From assembly GCA_030694465.1 (NCBI GenBank), contig JAUXYJ010000081.1:62001-126000 (forward strand): 64,000 nt of DNA, in the 5' to 3' direction. The notes under the pieces are model-generated. The model saw only the letters and a program-made list of their open reading frames with translations, made no database searches and was not told the DNA's origin. Below, one piece after another: positions 41,734 through 50,404 of this stretch (position 1 is the stretch's first letter; every line of letters begins with the position of its first letter). This DNA is from Deltaproteobacteria bacterium. Its GTDB lineage: Bacteria; Myxococcota_A; Polyangia; Polyangiales; Ga0077539. Made by a program: the position numbers and the translations under genes.

Positions 41734-42209
41734 GCCTTGCGGTGCTTGGCACGATACGCCGCGAGCTGCTCGCCAGCGCCACGCCGCACTTTGCGCTCAA
41801 GCCATGACGTACGACCGAATAGCAACCCGACCAAGCCCAGCGCTTGTCGTGACCACACCGCGAAATCGAAGCTGTCGGTGTGTCGCACGATGAGGCCGTC
41901 ACGAAACTCAAAGCGCGCGTCGATCTGGTTGAGGACCTTCTTGCCGGTCGCGCCAAAAGTGTATCGCGCGTCCCAGTGTGCGCTGCCCACGTTGTCGTCC
42001 GCGCTCACGTCGCGAAACTCAACGGTGAGGTCTTTTCCTCGGCTGACGAGCATCCGCCACATGTCGCCAGCCTCGGCTCCGCGCAGAGACTGAAACGCCG
42101 GATCGCTAAAGACCACATCGGGGTGATAGCAAGCGGCCATGCCCTCGGCGTCACGTTGAGAGAAGCTTTCGTAAAAGCGCGTGATGAGCTGTGCGTTCGG
42201 GTGTGTCAT
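41730..42209 (-). CDS. SnoaL/NTF2-like protein
   Basis: 159 residues. Matches the NTF2-like SnoaL fold: L-I-T-R-F-Y-E-S-F-S-Q-R-D-A-E-G-M, Y-H-P-D-V-V-F-S-D-P, and the late strand R-F-E-F-R-D-G-L-I-V-R-H-T-D. Such proteins are often small isomerases or lipid-binding accessory proteins. A 4-base overlap with the exonuclease gene points to one operon. The reaction is unknown. Confidence 0.87.
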   Translation of the reverse strand: MTHPNAQLITRFYESFSQRDAEGMAACYHPDVVFSDPAFQSLRGAEAGDMWRMLVSRGKDLTVEFRDVSADDNVGSAHWDARYTFGATGKKVLNQIDARFEFRDGLIVRHTDSFDFAVWSRQALGLVGLLFGRTSWLERKVRRGAGEQLAAYRAKHRKA

Positions 42210-42308
42210 CAGAGGCCGAGATACTACCCGCGCGCTGGCCCATGTCGTTGAGAACTTCGGTCCGCCGGGGTTGACCTAGTTAGTTGCAGTGAGCAACAAA
42301 CTTAGATC

Positions 42309-43154
42309 ATGACACGCAATGGACGTGCGGCGCTGGCCGCAGAGACGCTCTCTATCATCGAGCGTGGCAACTATTTGGCTCCGTCGGGAGTCACTGTCTC
42401 GATCGAGAGCGAGCTTACGAAGTGCCACGCAGGCACGGTGCTCTACGCGCCCGACGCGCTCGCAGCGTTGCAACGAAGCATCGATCCCTTGGGCGCTCGC
42501 AGCGAGGGGGTACGCATCGAGGTGACCGGTGAGACCACCAGCGCTGCGCTGCGTCGGTTGGTGCAGGACGAGTCTTGTCGTCACGTGATGGGGCTCAATT
42601 TTGCGTCCGCAAAGAACCCCGGAGGCGGCTTCTTAGGGGGCGCAAAAGCGCAAGAAGAAGACCTCGCGCGGGGCTCTTCGCTCTACGCATCGCTGATCAC
42701 AAAGCCTGCATACTACGAGCAAAATCGCTCGCAAAATTCACTTCTCTACACCGACCATGCGATCTATTCGCCCGGCGTTGTCTTCTTTCGTGGAGACGAA
42801 GACGCGCTGCTTGAGAGGCCGTTTGTTGCCTCGGTGTTGACCATGCCGGCGCCCAACGCGGGCGAGCATCGCAAGCGGTACGCAGACGACGAGGCCGCGA
42901 TCACCGAGACCATGGCCCGACGCATCGCGCAGGTTTTTGCAGTGGCACGGCACCATGGCGACCGGACGTTGGTGCTCGGAGCGTGGGGCTGCGGCGTGTT
43001 TCGCAATGAGCCCAACAGGGTGGCAGAGTGCTTCGCACAGGCGCTCGCGCATCACGAGGTCACCGGCGCGATTGCGCGCGTGGTGTTCGCGGTCTACGAC
43101 CGGGCGGGAGGACCCAACCGCGCCGCATTTGATCGGCGATTTGCAGGCGCTTAG
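42309..43154 (+). CDS. TIGR02452-type poly(ADP-ribose) glycohydrolase-like protein
   Basis: 281 residues. The bacterial PARG macrodomain signature is clear: N-P-G-G-G-F-L-G-G (105-107 Gly triplet) and A-Q-E-E-D-L-A-R-G-S (Glu116/117), followed by L-L-Y-T-D-H-A-I-Y-S-P-G-V and L-G-A-W-G-C-G-V-F-R-N. These remove ADP-ribose from proteins. No ADP-ribosyltransferase is nearby, so its target is unknown. It has its own divergent promoter region and ends convergently with a Ser/Thr kinase. Confidence 0.88.
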   Translation: MTRNGRAALAAETLSIIERGNYLAPSGVTVSIESELTKCHAGTVLYAPDALAALQRSIDPLGARSEGVRIEVTGETTSAALRRLVQDESCRHVMGLNFASAKNPGGGFLGGAKAQEEDLARGSSLYASLITKPAYYEQNRSQNSLLYTDHAIYSPGVVFFRGDEDALLERPFVASVLTMPAPNAGEHRKRYADDEAAITETMARRIAQVFAVARHHGDRTLVLGAWGCGVFRNEPNRVAECFAQALAHHEVTGAIARVVFAVYDRAGGPNRAAFDRRFAGA

Positions 43155-44689
43155 ATCGCGTTGAATCGACGGTTGCGCGGATCATCACTTGACGGAGGGG
43201 TGGCCTGAGGCGCGGTTGCTGGGGGTGAGGTCCGTCGTGTGGGTGCGATGCGTGGCGTGCTGCGTGGCGTGTGCGCGATCGCGGGCGTCGGCGTGGGGGA
43301 TTGCGCTGCAGCGACCACGGGTGTCGTGGCCGGGGTCGCGGGCGCCAGCACTTCGGGGGCGGGATCTGCACGCACGGCGAGCGGAGCCGCAGGGGGCGGA
43401 GATGGCGGGACGATCGGAGGCGCGGTCGCGCGAGGTGTGTTCTGAGTGGCTACGGTCTGCGTGGAATTTTTCTGAGTGAGCGATGACAAGAGCACCCCAG
43501 CGAGGACGAGCCCTGCGCCCCCGAGGGCCCAGATCCAGCCTGGCGTTGCGCCGCGCTTTCGACCGAGGATGGCGTCATGGCTCGCGTGAATTGAGTCAAG
43601 CGAGTCGGGCATGGAGTGAGGGGACGTATCGACCGATGTGCTGGACGCGCGCGCGGGGGCGGCGATGATGGCTTCGGCTTGGTCTCCGTTTGCGATGTCG
43701 AGGATGGTGCGGTCTAGCTGCTGCCGAAGCTCAACGCGCTGGGTGTACACGTCGGCGAGGGTTGTGCGCATGTAGTCCGCGACCATCCGGTGGCTCGCGA
43801 CCTTTACCCTGCAATTCTCAAGGGCCTCTGCGAATCCAATGGCGGACGCAAAGCGCTCTGACTTCTTGCGAGCGAGCGCGTGCATGACCGCGGCGTCGAG
43901 CTCGGGGGGGACGTCCGGGCGCAGGGTCGAGGGTGGAGCAATCGGCTCGGTCAACACGCGTTGAAGGGTCTCTGCGTCGGTCTCTCCCCGAAAGAGTCGG
44001 CGACCGACGAGAGCTTCCCAGAGCACCACGCCCGCGGCGAAAATATCGACCTGACGATTGAGTGACTCGCCCGCGATTTGCTCAGGTGCGAGGTAGGGCA
44101 CCTTGCCCTTGATGGCTCCATCCGCTCCGGTTGTAGCCGCGCGCGCTTCGGCCTTGGCGACGCCAAAATCTGCGAGTTTTGTGATGCCATCAAAGCCGAC
44201 CAAGATGTTCTGTGGGGATACATCGCGGTGGATGATGTTGAGCGGGCTTCCGTCGGGCGCGAGGAGATCATGCGCGGCGTGCAGGCCGCTGAGCGTCTCG
44301 ATCATGATGCGCAGCACGATCTCGATGGGGATCAGTTTTTTCTGCTTTTTTGCAGCGCGCATGATGCTGAGAAGTCGATCGCCCTCGACGTACTCCATCA
44401 CCATGTGGAGCGCGGTGTCTGTGCCGACATCGAGCGTAGCGACGACGTTGGGATGGTGGATTCGTGCCGCGAGCCTCGCCTCGTCGAGAAACATCGCGCT
44501 GAAATCTTCGTCTCTCTCAAGGTGCGGGTGGCACAGCTTGACCGCGACGACTCGCTGAAATCCGCCCACGCCTTGCGTGCATCCAAGGTGGACGCTCGCC
44601 ATGCCGCCCGAAGCGATCTCGGTGAGCAATAGATATCGGCCGACTCTGCGTGGGGCTTGGTGGGCCGAGGGGTCTGCAGCGACATTCAT
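43151..44689 (-). CDS. membrane-anchored Ser/Thr protein kinase
   Basis: 512 residues from the ATG at 44689. The kinase domain spans about 17-290: G-G-M-A-S-V loop, ATP Lys51 (V-A-V-K), catalytic H-R-D-V-S-P-Q-N, and D-F-G-V-A-K. A membrane segment follows at about 395-417 (W-I-W-A-L-G-G-A-G-L), then a Pro/Ala/Thr-rich outer tail of about 95 residues. HRDVSPQN is the form common in myxobacterial kinases. The divergent TPR gene starts 101 bases away and may be a partner. Confidence 0.93.
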   Translation of the reverse strand: MNVAADPSAHQAPRRVGRYLLLTEIASGGMASVHLGCTQGVGGFQRVVAVKLCHPHLERDEDFSAMFLDEARLAARIHHPNVVATLDVGTDTALHMVMEYVEGDRLLSIMRAAKKQKKLIPIEIVLRIMIETLSGLHAAHDLLAPDGSPLNIIHRDVSPQNILVGFDGITKLADFGVAKAEARAATTGADGAIKGKVPYLAPEQIAGESLNRQVDIFAAGVVLWEALVGRRLFRGETDAETLQRVLTEPIAPPSTLRPDVPPELDAAVMHALARKKSERFASAIGFAEALENCRVKVASHRMVADYMRTTLADVYTQRVELRQQLDRTILDIANGDQAEAIIAAPARASSTSVDTSPHSMPDSLDSIHASHDAILGRKRGATPGWIWALGGAGLVLAGVLLSSLTQKNSTQTVATQNTPRATAPPIVPPSPPPAAPLAVRADPAPEVLAPATPATTPVVAAAQSPTPTPAIAHTPRSTPRIAPTRRTSPPATAPQATPPSSDDPRNRRFNAI

Positions 44690-44790
44690 CACGCATAGTT
44701 TCGCAGAAAGTGAAGGTGTTCTCCAGGATCGAGCGTGTAAGGGTCCGATGACAGTGGAGAAAGCGCGCATGTCTATGGGATCCTACGCAG

Positions 44791-45804
44791 ATGGCTTACT
44801 CCGTACGCGGTCGCATGTTGATCAGAGTCGGACTCTCTCTCGCGTTGCAAGCAGCGGTGGTCCAGGTGTGCCCGCGCGAGGCGCTCGCACAGACCGCGGC
44901 TTCGGTCGCCCAAGCTCGCTTCGAGCGAGGCGTCACGCTGTTTGATAGCAGCGATTTTGCAGGCGCTTTGACTGAGTTCGAGGCGGCTATTGGCGCCTTT
45001 AATTCGCCCAATGTCCGCTTGTACATTGCGCGCTCGTTGGTGTCGCTCGGGCGACTGGGTGAGGGGTACGTCGAGATGCAGCGGACGGCGCGCGAGGCTG
45101 CCGATCTCGCGCAGAGCTCTCCTCGGTACGAGCGAACCCGTGAGACCGCGGTGGCCGAGCTGGCAGCGCTAGAGTCCCGTGTGGGTCGGCTGAGGCTGAC
45201 CCTCGCGCGACCGATGGAGGGGTTGAGCTTGCGGGTCGCTGGGCGCGAGTTTCCGACGGCGGCGATCGGGACCGCGATCCCCGTGACGCCGGGCGCGATC
45301 ACGGTGCAGGCGCAGGCTCCGGGGCATGTCGCGCTTGAAGAGCGAGTCAACGTTGTGGCCGGGCAGTCTCTGGACCACGCGCTGGTGCTCGCGCTTGCGT
45401 CGCCGCATGCTTCGCCCATGGGGCCCCTCGGACCGACCGCGCCAGGTGAGCCGCTGCGCGAGGCTCCAGCGGCGCGGATGTCCCTTGGGCCCGCGATCGC
45501 AGTGTCAGCCATCGCGGGCGTTGGGGTCGTGGGATTTGTCGTCGGCCAAGTCGTCGCCGAGGGGCGCTACGGCGCCGGACAATCGTTGGCCATGGAGGGC
45601 GCTTCGCGCGCGATGCTGGACCAAGTTGTGAGCACTGGCCGAAGCGCTGAGGCCGCGAGCATCGTGTCGATCGCGGTGGGTGCAGCTGCGGCTGTCGCAG
45701 CGGTCCCGCTGTTTGTCGTCGCGCTGCGAACACGAGAGCGTGAGAGCGTCCGAGTGGGGATTTTGCCAACGAATTCGGGATTTGTGGTTGGAGGTACGTT
45801 CTGA
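44791..45804 (+). CDS. exported TPR/PEGA-like protein
   Basis: 337 residues. A leader of M-L-I-R-V-G-L-S-L-A-L type ends near A-L-A-Q. A TPR-like helical part (F-E-R-G-V-T-L-F-D-S-S-D-F-A-G-A-L) spans about 35-110, a PEGA-like beta domain (V-Q-A-Q-A-P-G-H-V) about 125-200, and two membrane helices follow (about 225-250, 285-315). This layout is recurrent beside myxobacterial Ser/Thr kinases. It is divergent from one here. The stop overlaps the start of the next lipoprotein gene (TGATG). Confidence 0.78.
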   Translation: MAYSVRGRMLIRVGLSLALQAAVVQVCPREALAQTAASVAQARFERGVTLFDSSDFAGALTEFEAAIGAFNSPNVRLYIARSLVSLGRLGEGYVEMQRTAREAADLAQSSPRYERTRETAVAELAALESRVGRLRLTLARPMEGLSLRVAGREFPTAAIGTAIPVTPGAITVQAQAPGHVALEERVNVVAGQSLDHALVLALASPHASPMGPLGPTAPGEPLREAPAARMSLGPAIAVSAIAGVGVVGFVVGQVVAEGRYGAGQSLAMEGASRAMLDQVVSTGRSAEAASIVSIAVGAAAAVAAVPLFVVALRTRERESVRVGILPTNSGFVVGGTF

Positions 45805-47153
45805 TGTCCACACGGGTTCGCACGCGCGCAGGCGCTCCATGGCTGCTGTTAGGGCTCTCGCTCTCGCTCACGCACTGTCGCGCGTGGGAGGATCTCTACG
45901 ACGCATCGCCTGATGCCATCGCGAGTGATTCAGCGATCGATCGCGCGGACATGGGCATCGCACCCGACGCACGTGAAATGGACGCCACGGTGGACTCCGC
46001 GGACGTTCAGGTCGTCGCCGATACGCGTGAGGACACGACGGAGATCGACGCCCAGGACGGATTCACCGCAGAAGACACAGGAGATTCGAGTCTGGACGCT
46101 GTCAGCGTGGACGACGTTGCGCCCATGGACGTCGCTGACGCACGAGACTCCGGCGACGTCGCCGTGTTGGACGCACGAGACTCCGGCGACGTCGCCGTGT
46201 TGGACGCAAGAGACTCCGGCGACGTCGCCGTGTTGGACGCAAGAGACTCCGGCGACGTCGCCGTGGTAGACGCCAGCGACAGTGGACCTATGGATCCCTG
46301 CTTGTGCGCGACCTCCGCCGCGCGATGTTCGTGCACCGTGACTCCTGCTGCGGCGAGCTGCACCCACCGCACCTCGACCTGCAGCGCGATTGCTCCGTGT
46401 CCGACAGGCTTCAGCTGTTCGAGCGGCGCGTGCGTGTGCAGCGACCCGTCGATCTGCGGTGTGCGGTGCAACGCCGATCGCACATGCGGGTGTGGTCTCG
46501 TCTGCAACGCGAGCAACGTCTGCGTCGCTCCGCCTCCCTGCGCGTTTGCAGACGAATGTGGTGTAGGCCGTACGTGCGATTCGCGTACCGGGCGGTGTGT
46601 CAATGTGCCTCCGCCGGGGCCTCAGGCCGACGGCAGCATGTGTGGCTCACGCTCCGAGTGCGCAGGCGGAGCCTGTGTTCGCAGGACTTGCACACGGCCG
46701 TGTGGGCGCAACGCAGACTGCGCACCGGGTCTGATCTGTGCCGAGAGCGACAACCTTGAGAACAACGGCTGTGTCTTGCCCGCAAGTGGCTGGTGCGGTG
46801 CGACCTGCATGGGGGCTGAGTCCGTCTGTTCGCTCTACCGAACACCCAACAGCAGCAACTGTGCCCAGTGGTGTACGACCAATGCGAGCTGTCCCATGGG
46901 CTCGATGTGCTTGGCTGATGCCAACGGAAACGCACATCCCGCTGCACCCTTTGTAGGCTACCGCGTGTGTGTCGTGGGGACGGCAGGGTGTCGTGCCGAC
47001 GAGCTCACCGTGCAAAATGCCACGGTGCGTGTCTGCACACAGGGCGCGGGTTGCTACAACAGCGGCGATTGCGGCGGGGGCTACCCGACCTGCGTGCTCT
47101 TCGGGAGCGGTTCGATTGGACCGCCGCGAGGGCTGTGCACGCGCACCCCGTGA
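45804..47153 (+). CDS. Cys-rich lipoprotein with coding minisatellite
   Basis: 449 residues. The leader ends S-L-T-H-C (lipobox Cys25). Residues about 27-170 are an Asp-rich linker that includes four units of D-S-G-D-V-A-V-L-D-A-R. The remaining part is Cys-rich (about 36 Cys) in C-x-C and C-x-x-C arrangements, with a C-G-x-x-C pattern like EGF/stigma-type repeats. It is probably surface-exposed. The linker length could change by unit gain or loss without frame loss. Confidence 0.83.
   Translation: MSTRVRTRAGAPWLLLGLSLSLTHCRAWEDLYDASPDAIASDSAIDRADMGIAPDAREMDATVDSADVQVVADTREDTTEIDAQDGFTAEDTGDSSLDAVSVDDVAPMDVADARDSGDVAVLDARDSGDVAVLDARDSGDVAVLDARDSGDVAVVDASDSGPMDPCLCATSAARCSCTVTPAAASCTHRTSTCSAIAPCPTGFSCSSGACVCSDPSICGVRCNADRTCGCGLVCNASNVCVAPPPCAFADECGVGRTCDSRTGRCVNVPPPGPQADGSMCGSRSECAGGACVRRTCTRPCGRNADCAPGLICAESDNLENNGCVLPASGWCGATCMGAESVCSLYRTPNSSNCAQWCTTNASCPMGSMCLADANGNAHPAAPFVGYRVCVVGTAGCRADELTVQNATVRVCTQGAGCYNSGDCGGGYPTCVLFGSGSIGPPRGLCTRTP
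46146..46277. repeat. 33-bp coding minisatellite containing the palindromic core
   Basis: Four tandem 33-base units starting at 46146, 46179, 46212 and 46245 (the last one diverged). Each contains TCCGGCGACGTCGCCG, which is the core of the intergenic CCGGCGACGTCGCCGG element. Each unit adds 11 residues. Confidence 0.92.
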
Positions 47154-47185
47154 CCGCGCCAAAGTGATAGCCTCTAGGGCATTCG

Positions 47186-47497
47186 ATGGACAAGCTCGGC
47201 GGATTGCTCAAGACGCTTCTCTTTTTGCTGCTGCTCTGTGCGGGAGGGCTGAGCGCGTACAACGTGATGTCCGACATGACCCCCATCGTGAAGCGCGCGC
47301 GCTTGGTGCTCGCGTGCCCGAGCGAGGCGGCGTGTGCGCTCTCGCGTTGGGATCGTCGACCGTGGGAGCAGCGGCTTGAGTTTTATCTTCGTGGCGAGGG
47401 CCGCGTCGTCGTGTGTCGACCCATCTATGTGCTCGCTGGAGAGCACACATGTTCGGTGACCACCGAGACCGCCGCTGCGCCGCAGTTTGCGCGCTGA
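47186..47497 (+). CDS. small exported or membrane-anchored protein
   Basis: 103 residues. One hydrophobic N-terminal segment (about 7-25, L-L-K-T-L-L-F-L-L-L-L-C-A-G-G-L) precedes a soluble part with four cysteines (A-C-P-S-E-A-A-C, V-V-C-R, H-T-C-S). No family recognised. It follows the Cys-rich lipoprotein gene by 32 bases, so it may belong to the same transcript. Confidence 0.6.
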   Translation: MDKLGGLLKTLLFLLLLCAGGLSAYNVMSDMTPIVKRARLVLACPSEAACALSRWDRRPWEQRLEFYLRGEGRVVVCRPIYVLAGEHTCSVTTETAAAPQFAR

Positions 47498-47568
47498 GTG
47501 CCACAAAATGGCACACGTGGCACACTGAGAATTGGTGAAAACATAGTCAATTCGCAGGGATTCTTGTT

Positions 47569-47582
47569 GGCACAGCCGATGC
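47569..47582 (+). promoter_or_regulatory. candidate sigma-54 promoter (GG-N10-GC)
   Basis: TTGGCACAGCCGATGCTTT shows GG and GC at the -24/-12 spacing and matches most of the TGGCAC-N5-TTGCW consensus (one mismatch in the -12 box). The predicted start site would fall only about 4 bases before the ATG at 47598, so either the gene's true start is downstream or this is chance. Confidence 0.3.
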
Positions 47583-47597
47583 TTTCTTGGCTGAACC

Positions 47598-48893
47598 ATG
47601 AAAACTCCGCGGCTGGATTCGGTCTTGCGTCACGCGCTCTGGTTGGCGCTGTCTATTGCGCCTGTGGGCTGTGGTGCGGTGGTCAACCCCGAGGCGGACG
47701 GCGGGCGAGAGGGCGGGATGAGTGACGGGGGGACCTGCGTGGATCCCAGCACGGGGCGCACTCTTCGTGTGGGCGAGAGCAATGGCGCGTGGTGTCCCTG
47801 TGTGTGCACCGAGACTGGGTTGCAGTGCGCGAGCTGTCCGAGGCCCGTGTGTCAGCTGCCGGACGGGCGCGTGTTGGGTGTGGGCGAGAGCTACGACGAC
47901 GGCTGCAACGTGTGCGCGTGCACGGGCCCCGGGCAGCTCTCGTGCACTGAGCGGTTTTGCGAGGACACGGTCACGCGAGACGCGACCGAGCGAGACGCGA
48001 CCCCGCGCGAGGCGGGCTCGTGTGATCCCATCGTGAGGACGACGATCGGCGGGTGCGAAGCCGCGGTCGAGTACCCATGTGGTGTGCCTGGTGGGACGAT
48101 CCCCAACGGCAACGACCCGCGATGCCGAGGGCTGTGTGAGCCCGCGCGAAGCACGGGCGCTGACGGAAACTACTGCACTTCTATGGGCTTTTCGGGCATG
48201 CCCCCGCGGCCCAACACTGTGGTCTGTGGCTTCTGTGGCGTGGGACGGCTCACCGAGGGGCTCGAGACCACGGGCATGGCAAATGATCCCAAGAGCGCAG
48301 GAGATTGGCTCGCCGACGGGGCGGCGTACGAAGCCATCGCGGCGATCGCGTTTGAGCGGCTGGGCGCAGAGCTTCAGCGCTTTGGCGCGCCGAGTGATTT
48401 GATCGCGCGAGCGCAGCGTGCAGCGCAAGACGAGCGGCGGCATGCCTCGGTGATGGCTGCGCTTGCGGCGGGCGAAGGGCGCGAGAGCGCGGCGGTCACG
48501 TCCCACGAAATCCCAGCGAGAACCCTCGCGGACATCGCGATCGAGAACGCGGGCGAGGGCTGCGTGCGAGAGACCCTCGGCGCGGTGATCATGGCCTACC
48601 AAGCGCAGCACGCGGGGGGTGCCTCGATGCGCGAGGCGCTCGCACAGATCGCGCGCGAAGAGGCCGAACATGCGCAGTGGTCTTGGGACCTAGACGCCTG
48701 GGCTCGGACGCAATTGAGCAGCGAAGTGATTGACCAAATGGACCGAGCGCGCAGCGAGACGCTCGCGTCGCTCCGGGATGTACTCACCGCACGAGAGCCC
48801 TCTGAGTCGCTGAGGCAGACGGTCGGGATGCCTCCCAACGCGGCGGTGCACACGATGATCGATTCGCTCACTGTGGCGCTCTGGCAGGCCTAA
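47598..48893 (+). CDS. lipoprotein with Cys-rich and ferritin-like domains
   Basis: 431 residues. The leader ends A-P-V-G-C (lipobox, Cys25). Residues 45-125 are Cys-rich with two V-G-E-S-x-D/N-G-x-W/C-C-x-C-x-C modules (von Willebrand C-like). From about 215 to 360 there is a ferritin-like four-helix part with iron ligands E in A-F-E-R-L-G-A-E and E-R-R-H, then E-T-L-G and E-E-A-E-H. The pattern predicts a di-iron site outside the cytoplasm, unusual for ferritin-like proteins. A possible role is iron or peroxide handling at the cell surface. Confidence 0.85.
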   Translation: MKTPRLDSVLRHALWLALSIAPVGCGAVVNPEADGGREGGMSDGGTCVDPSTGRTLRVGESNGAWCPCVCTETGLQCASCPRPVCQLPDGRVLGVGESYDDGCNVCACTGPGQLSCTERFCEDTVTRDATERDATPREAGSCDPIVRTTIGGCEAAVEYPCGVPGGTIPNGNDPRCRGLCEPARSTGADGNYCTSMGFSGMPPRPNTVVCGFCGVGRLTEGLETTGMANDPKSAGDWLADGAAYEAIAAIAFERLGAELQRFGAPSDLIARAQRAAQDERRHASVMAALAAGEGRESAAVTSHEIPARTLADIAIENAGEGCVRETLGAVIMAYQAQHAGGASMREALAQIAREEAEHAQWSWDLDAWARTQLSSEVIDQMDRARSETLASLRDVLTAREPSESLRQTVGMPPNAAVHTMIDSLTVALWQA

Positions 48894-48959
48894 AGACACA
48901 CAGTGTCGGATGCGATTCGGTCGCTGCACGGCAACAGAAAATCCTGCATGCTCGGGTTT

Positions 48960-49712
48960 ATGCGGCTTAACGTGTGGAGCGTGGTGTGGGTGTTGGCGAG
49001 CGCGAATGCAGTGCATTGTGCGCCGGCACCGAGTGGCAGCGATGTGATCTCACCCGACGCGGAGATGCCGCTTGATGGGGATGAGCCCGACGCGGGCGAG
49101 CAACCTGAGGCCTCGGTGATGATGGACGCGGCGCAGGATGTTCCGATTGTTCCGTCTGGGTGTCCCGCGTCCCAGCCCATCGCGCCGGGGACGACGCTCA
49201 CTGGGTTTCTTCCGGCGGTCGACGTGGACTTTGTGCGGATCGTCGATGGCGACACTGCACACTTTATGTACCAAGGCCGCGAGACCATCGTGCGGTTTAT
49301 CTATGTCAACGCCGAAGAGACCCACGCACCAGACCTCACGCAATTTGGCGTAGAGACCGCGGCGATTGTGGGTCGCAGGCTGCGCCCCTCCCGCTTGATG
49401 CTCGCCCCCCAGCGAGGCACCAATGGCCAGCCCGCGCTGGACATGTTCGGCCGCACGCTCGCGTTGGTCTTCGCCGACGGAGAGCTGGTACAGCGCTGGA
49501 TGATTCAGCAAGGGCTGAGCGCGTACTACACGCAGTTTGGCTGCGCTGCTGCGCCGTTGCATCTCTCGTTGCTCTATGGCGAGGCCGAAGCGCGTGCGAA
49601 CCGACGGGGCATCTGGGCGCCAGGTCACCCGACGAACTACAACGACGTATTGACCCGTTGGATTGGGCGGAGCACATGCCGCCCTGCCTACAGCGCGCCG
49701 TACTGTCGATGA
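48960..49712 (+). CDS. thermonuclease-like (SNase) lipoprotein
   Basis: 250 residues from the ATG at 48960. The leader ends N-A-V-H-C. An Asp/Glu-rich linker (about 25-65) leads to the SNase fold: I-V-D-G-D-T-A-H, catalytic Arg112 and Glu120 (V-R-F-I-Y-V-N-A-E-E-T-H), Arg165 (F-G-R-T-L-A-L-V-F). These match the Arg35/Glu43/Arg87 triad of staphylococcal nuclease. A surface nuclease fits nutrient scavenging or prey DNA digestion (inference). Confidence 0.9.
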   Translation: MRLNVWSVVWVLASANAVHCAPAPSGSDVISPDAEMPLDGDEPDAGEQPEASVMMDAAQDVPIVPSGCPASQPIAPGTTLTGFLPAVDVDFVRIVDGDTAHFMYQGRETIVRFIYVNAEETHAPDLTQFGVETAAIVGRRLRPSRLMLAPQRGTNGQPALDMFGRTLALVFADGELVQRWMIQQGLSAYYTQFGCAAAPLHLSLLYGEAEARANRRGIWAPGHPTNYNDVLTRWIGRSTCRPAYSAPYCR

Positions 49713-49713
49713 T

Positions 49714-50325
49714 CTATCGCTTGTAAAATCCCAGGACAAAATTGTTCGCAGGCATCTCGATCGGCTCGACCCTGCTGAGCCCCTGAGCGCTTGCGAGGGC
49801 GGTCACGGCTTCGATCGCCCGCACGCCGTACGCGGGGTCTTTGTCTTTGAGCCACTGGTCGAACGTGACGTTGCTCGGTGCTGTGTGCTCTCCGTCGCGC
49901 GTAAAGGGCCCATAGAGCGCGAGGAGGCCTCCGGGCGCAAGGATGTGCGCGCTGCCCTTGATCAGGGCCTCACAGGCAGACCAGGGCGCGATGTGGATCA
50001 TGTTGATGCACAGCACGACGTCGGCGTGCGCGAGGGGCCAAGGGTGCGAATGGACGTCGAGCACCACGGCGGGCTTGACCCGCGAGCGATGGGGCTCAGT
50101 CCATGCGTCTATGTCATGCACATTTGCAGGGTCTGCGTCGGTCGGTTGGATCGAGAGTGCGCCAAAGTGCTCGGCCAAGTGCGCGGCGTGCTGGCCCGTG
50201 CCTGAGGCGATCTCTAAGAGCGCTCCGTGCGTGTGCTGTGGCGAGAAGAGCTGCTGCAGGGCGAGGGCGATGGGCTCGCGGTTGCGCAGGGCGGATGGCG
50301 CGGTTCGTTTCACCGGGCGCAGCAT
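49714..50325 (-). CDS. DUF938-family SAM-dependent methyltransferase-like protein
   Basis: 203 residues, soluble. The N-terminus has S-A-L-R-N-R-E-P-I and a methyltransferase motif I, L-L-E-I-A-S-G-T-G-Q-H; then I-N-M-I-H-I-A-P-W and L-Y-G-P-F-T-R-D-G. These match the DUF938 (UPF0585) family, whose reaction is unknown. It is transcribed against the neighbouring nuclease gene with a 1-base gap. Confidence 0.9.
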   Translation of the reverse strand: MLRPVKRTAPSALRNREPIALALQQLFSPQHTHGALLEIASGTGQHAAHLAEHFGALSIQPTDADPANVHDIDAWTEPHRSRVKPAVVLDVHSHPWPLAHADVVLCINMIHIAPWSACEALIKGSAHILAPGGLLALYGPFTRDGEHTAPSNVTFDQWLKDKDPAYGVRAIEAVTALASAQGLSRVEPIEMPANNFVLGFYKR

Positions 50326-50404
50326 AGCGAGCGAGAGATCGAAAGCGAGGGTCTAGTCGGTGAATGCTTGTCAGTGGTGGCACGCGTGAGCGAAAAGTGC
50401 GGCC

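Noticed and set aside
46007..46603. Minus-strand frame across the Cys-rich lipoprotein gene
   Set aside because: Antisense shadow created by the high-GC minisatellite; no start signal or domain.
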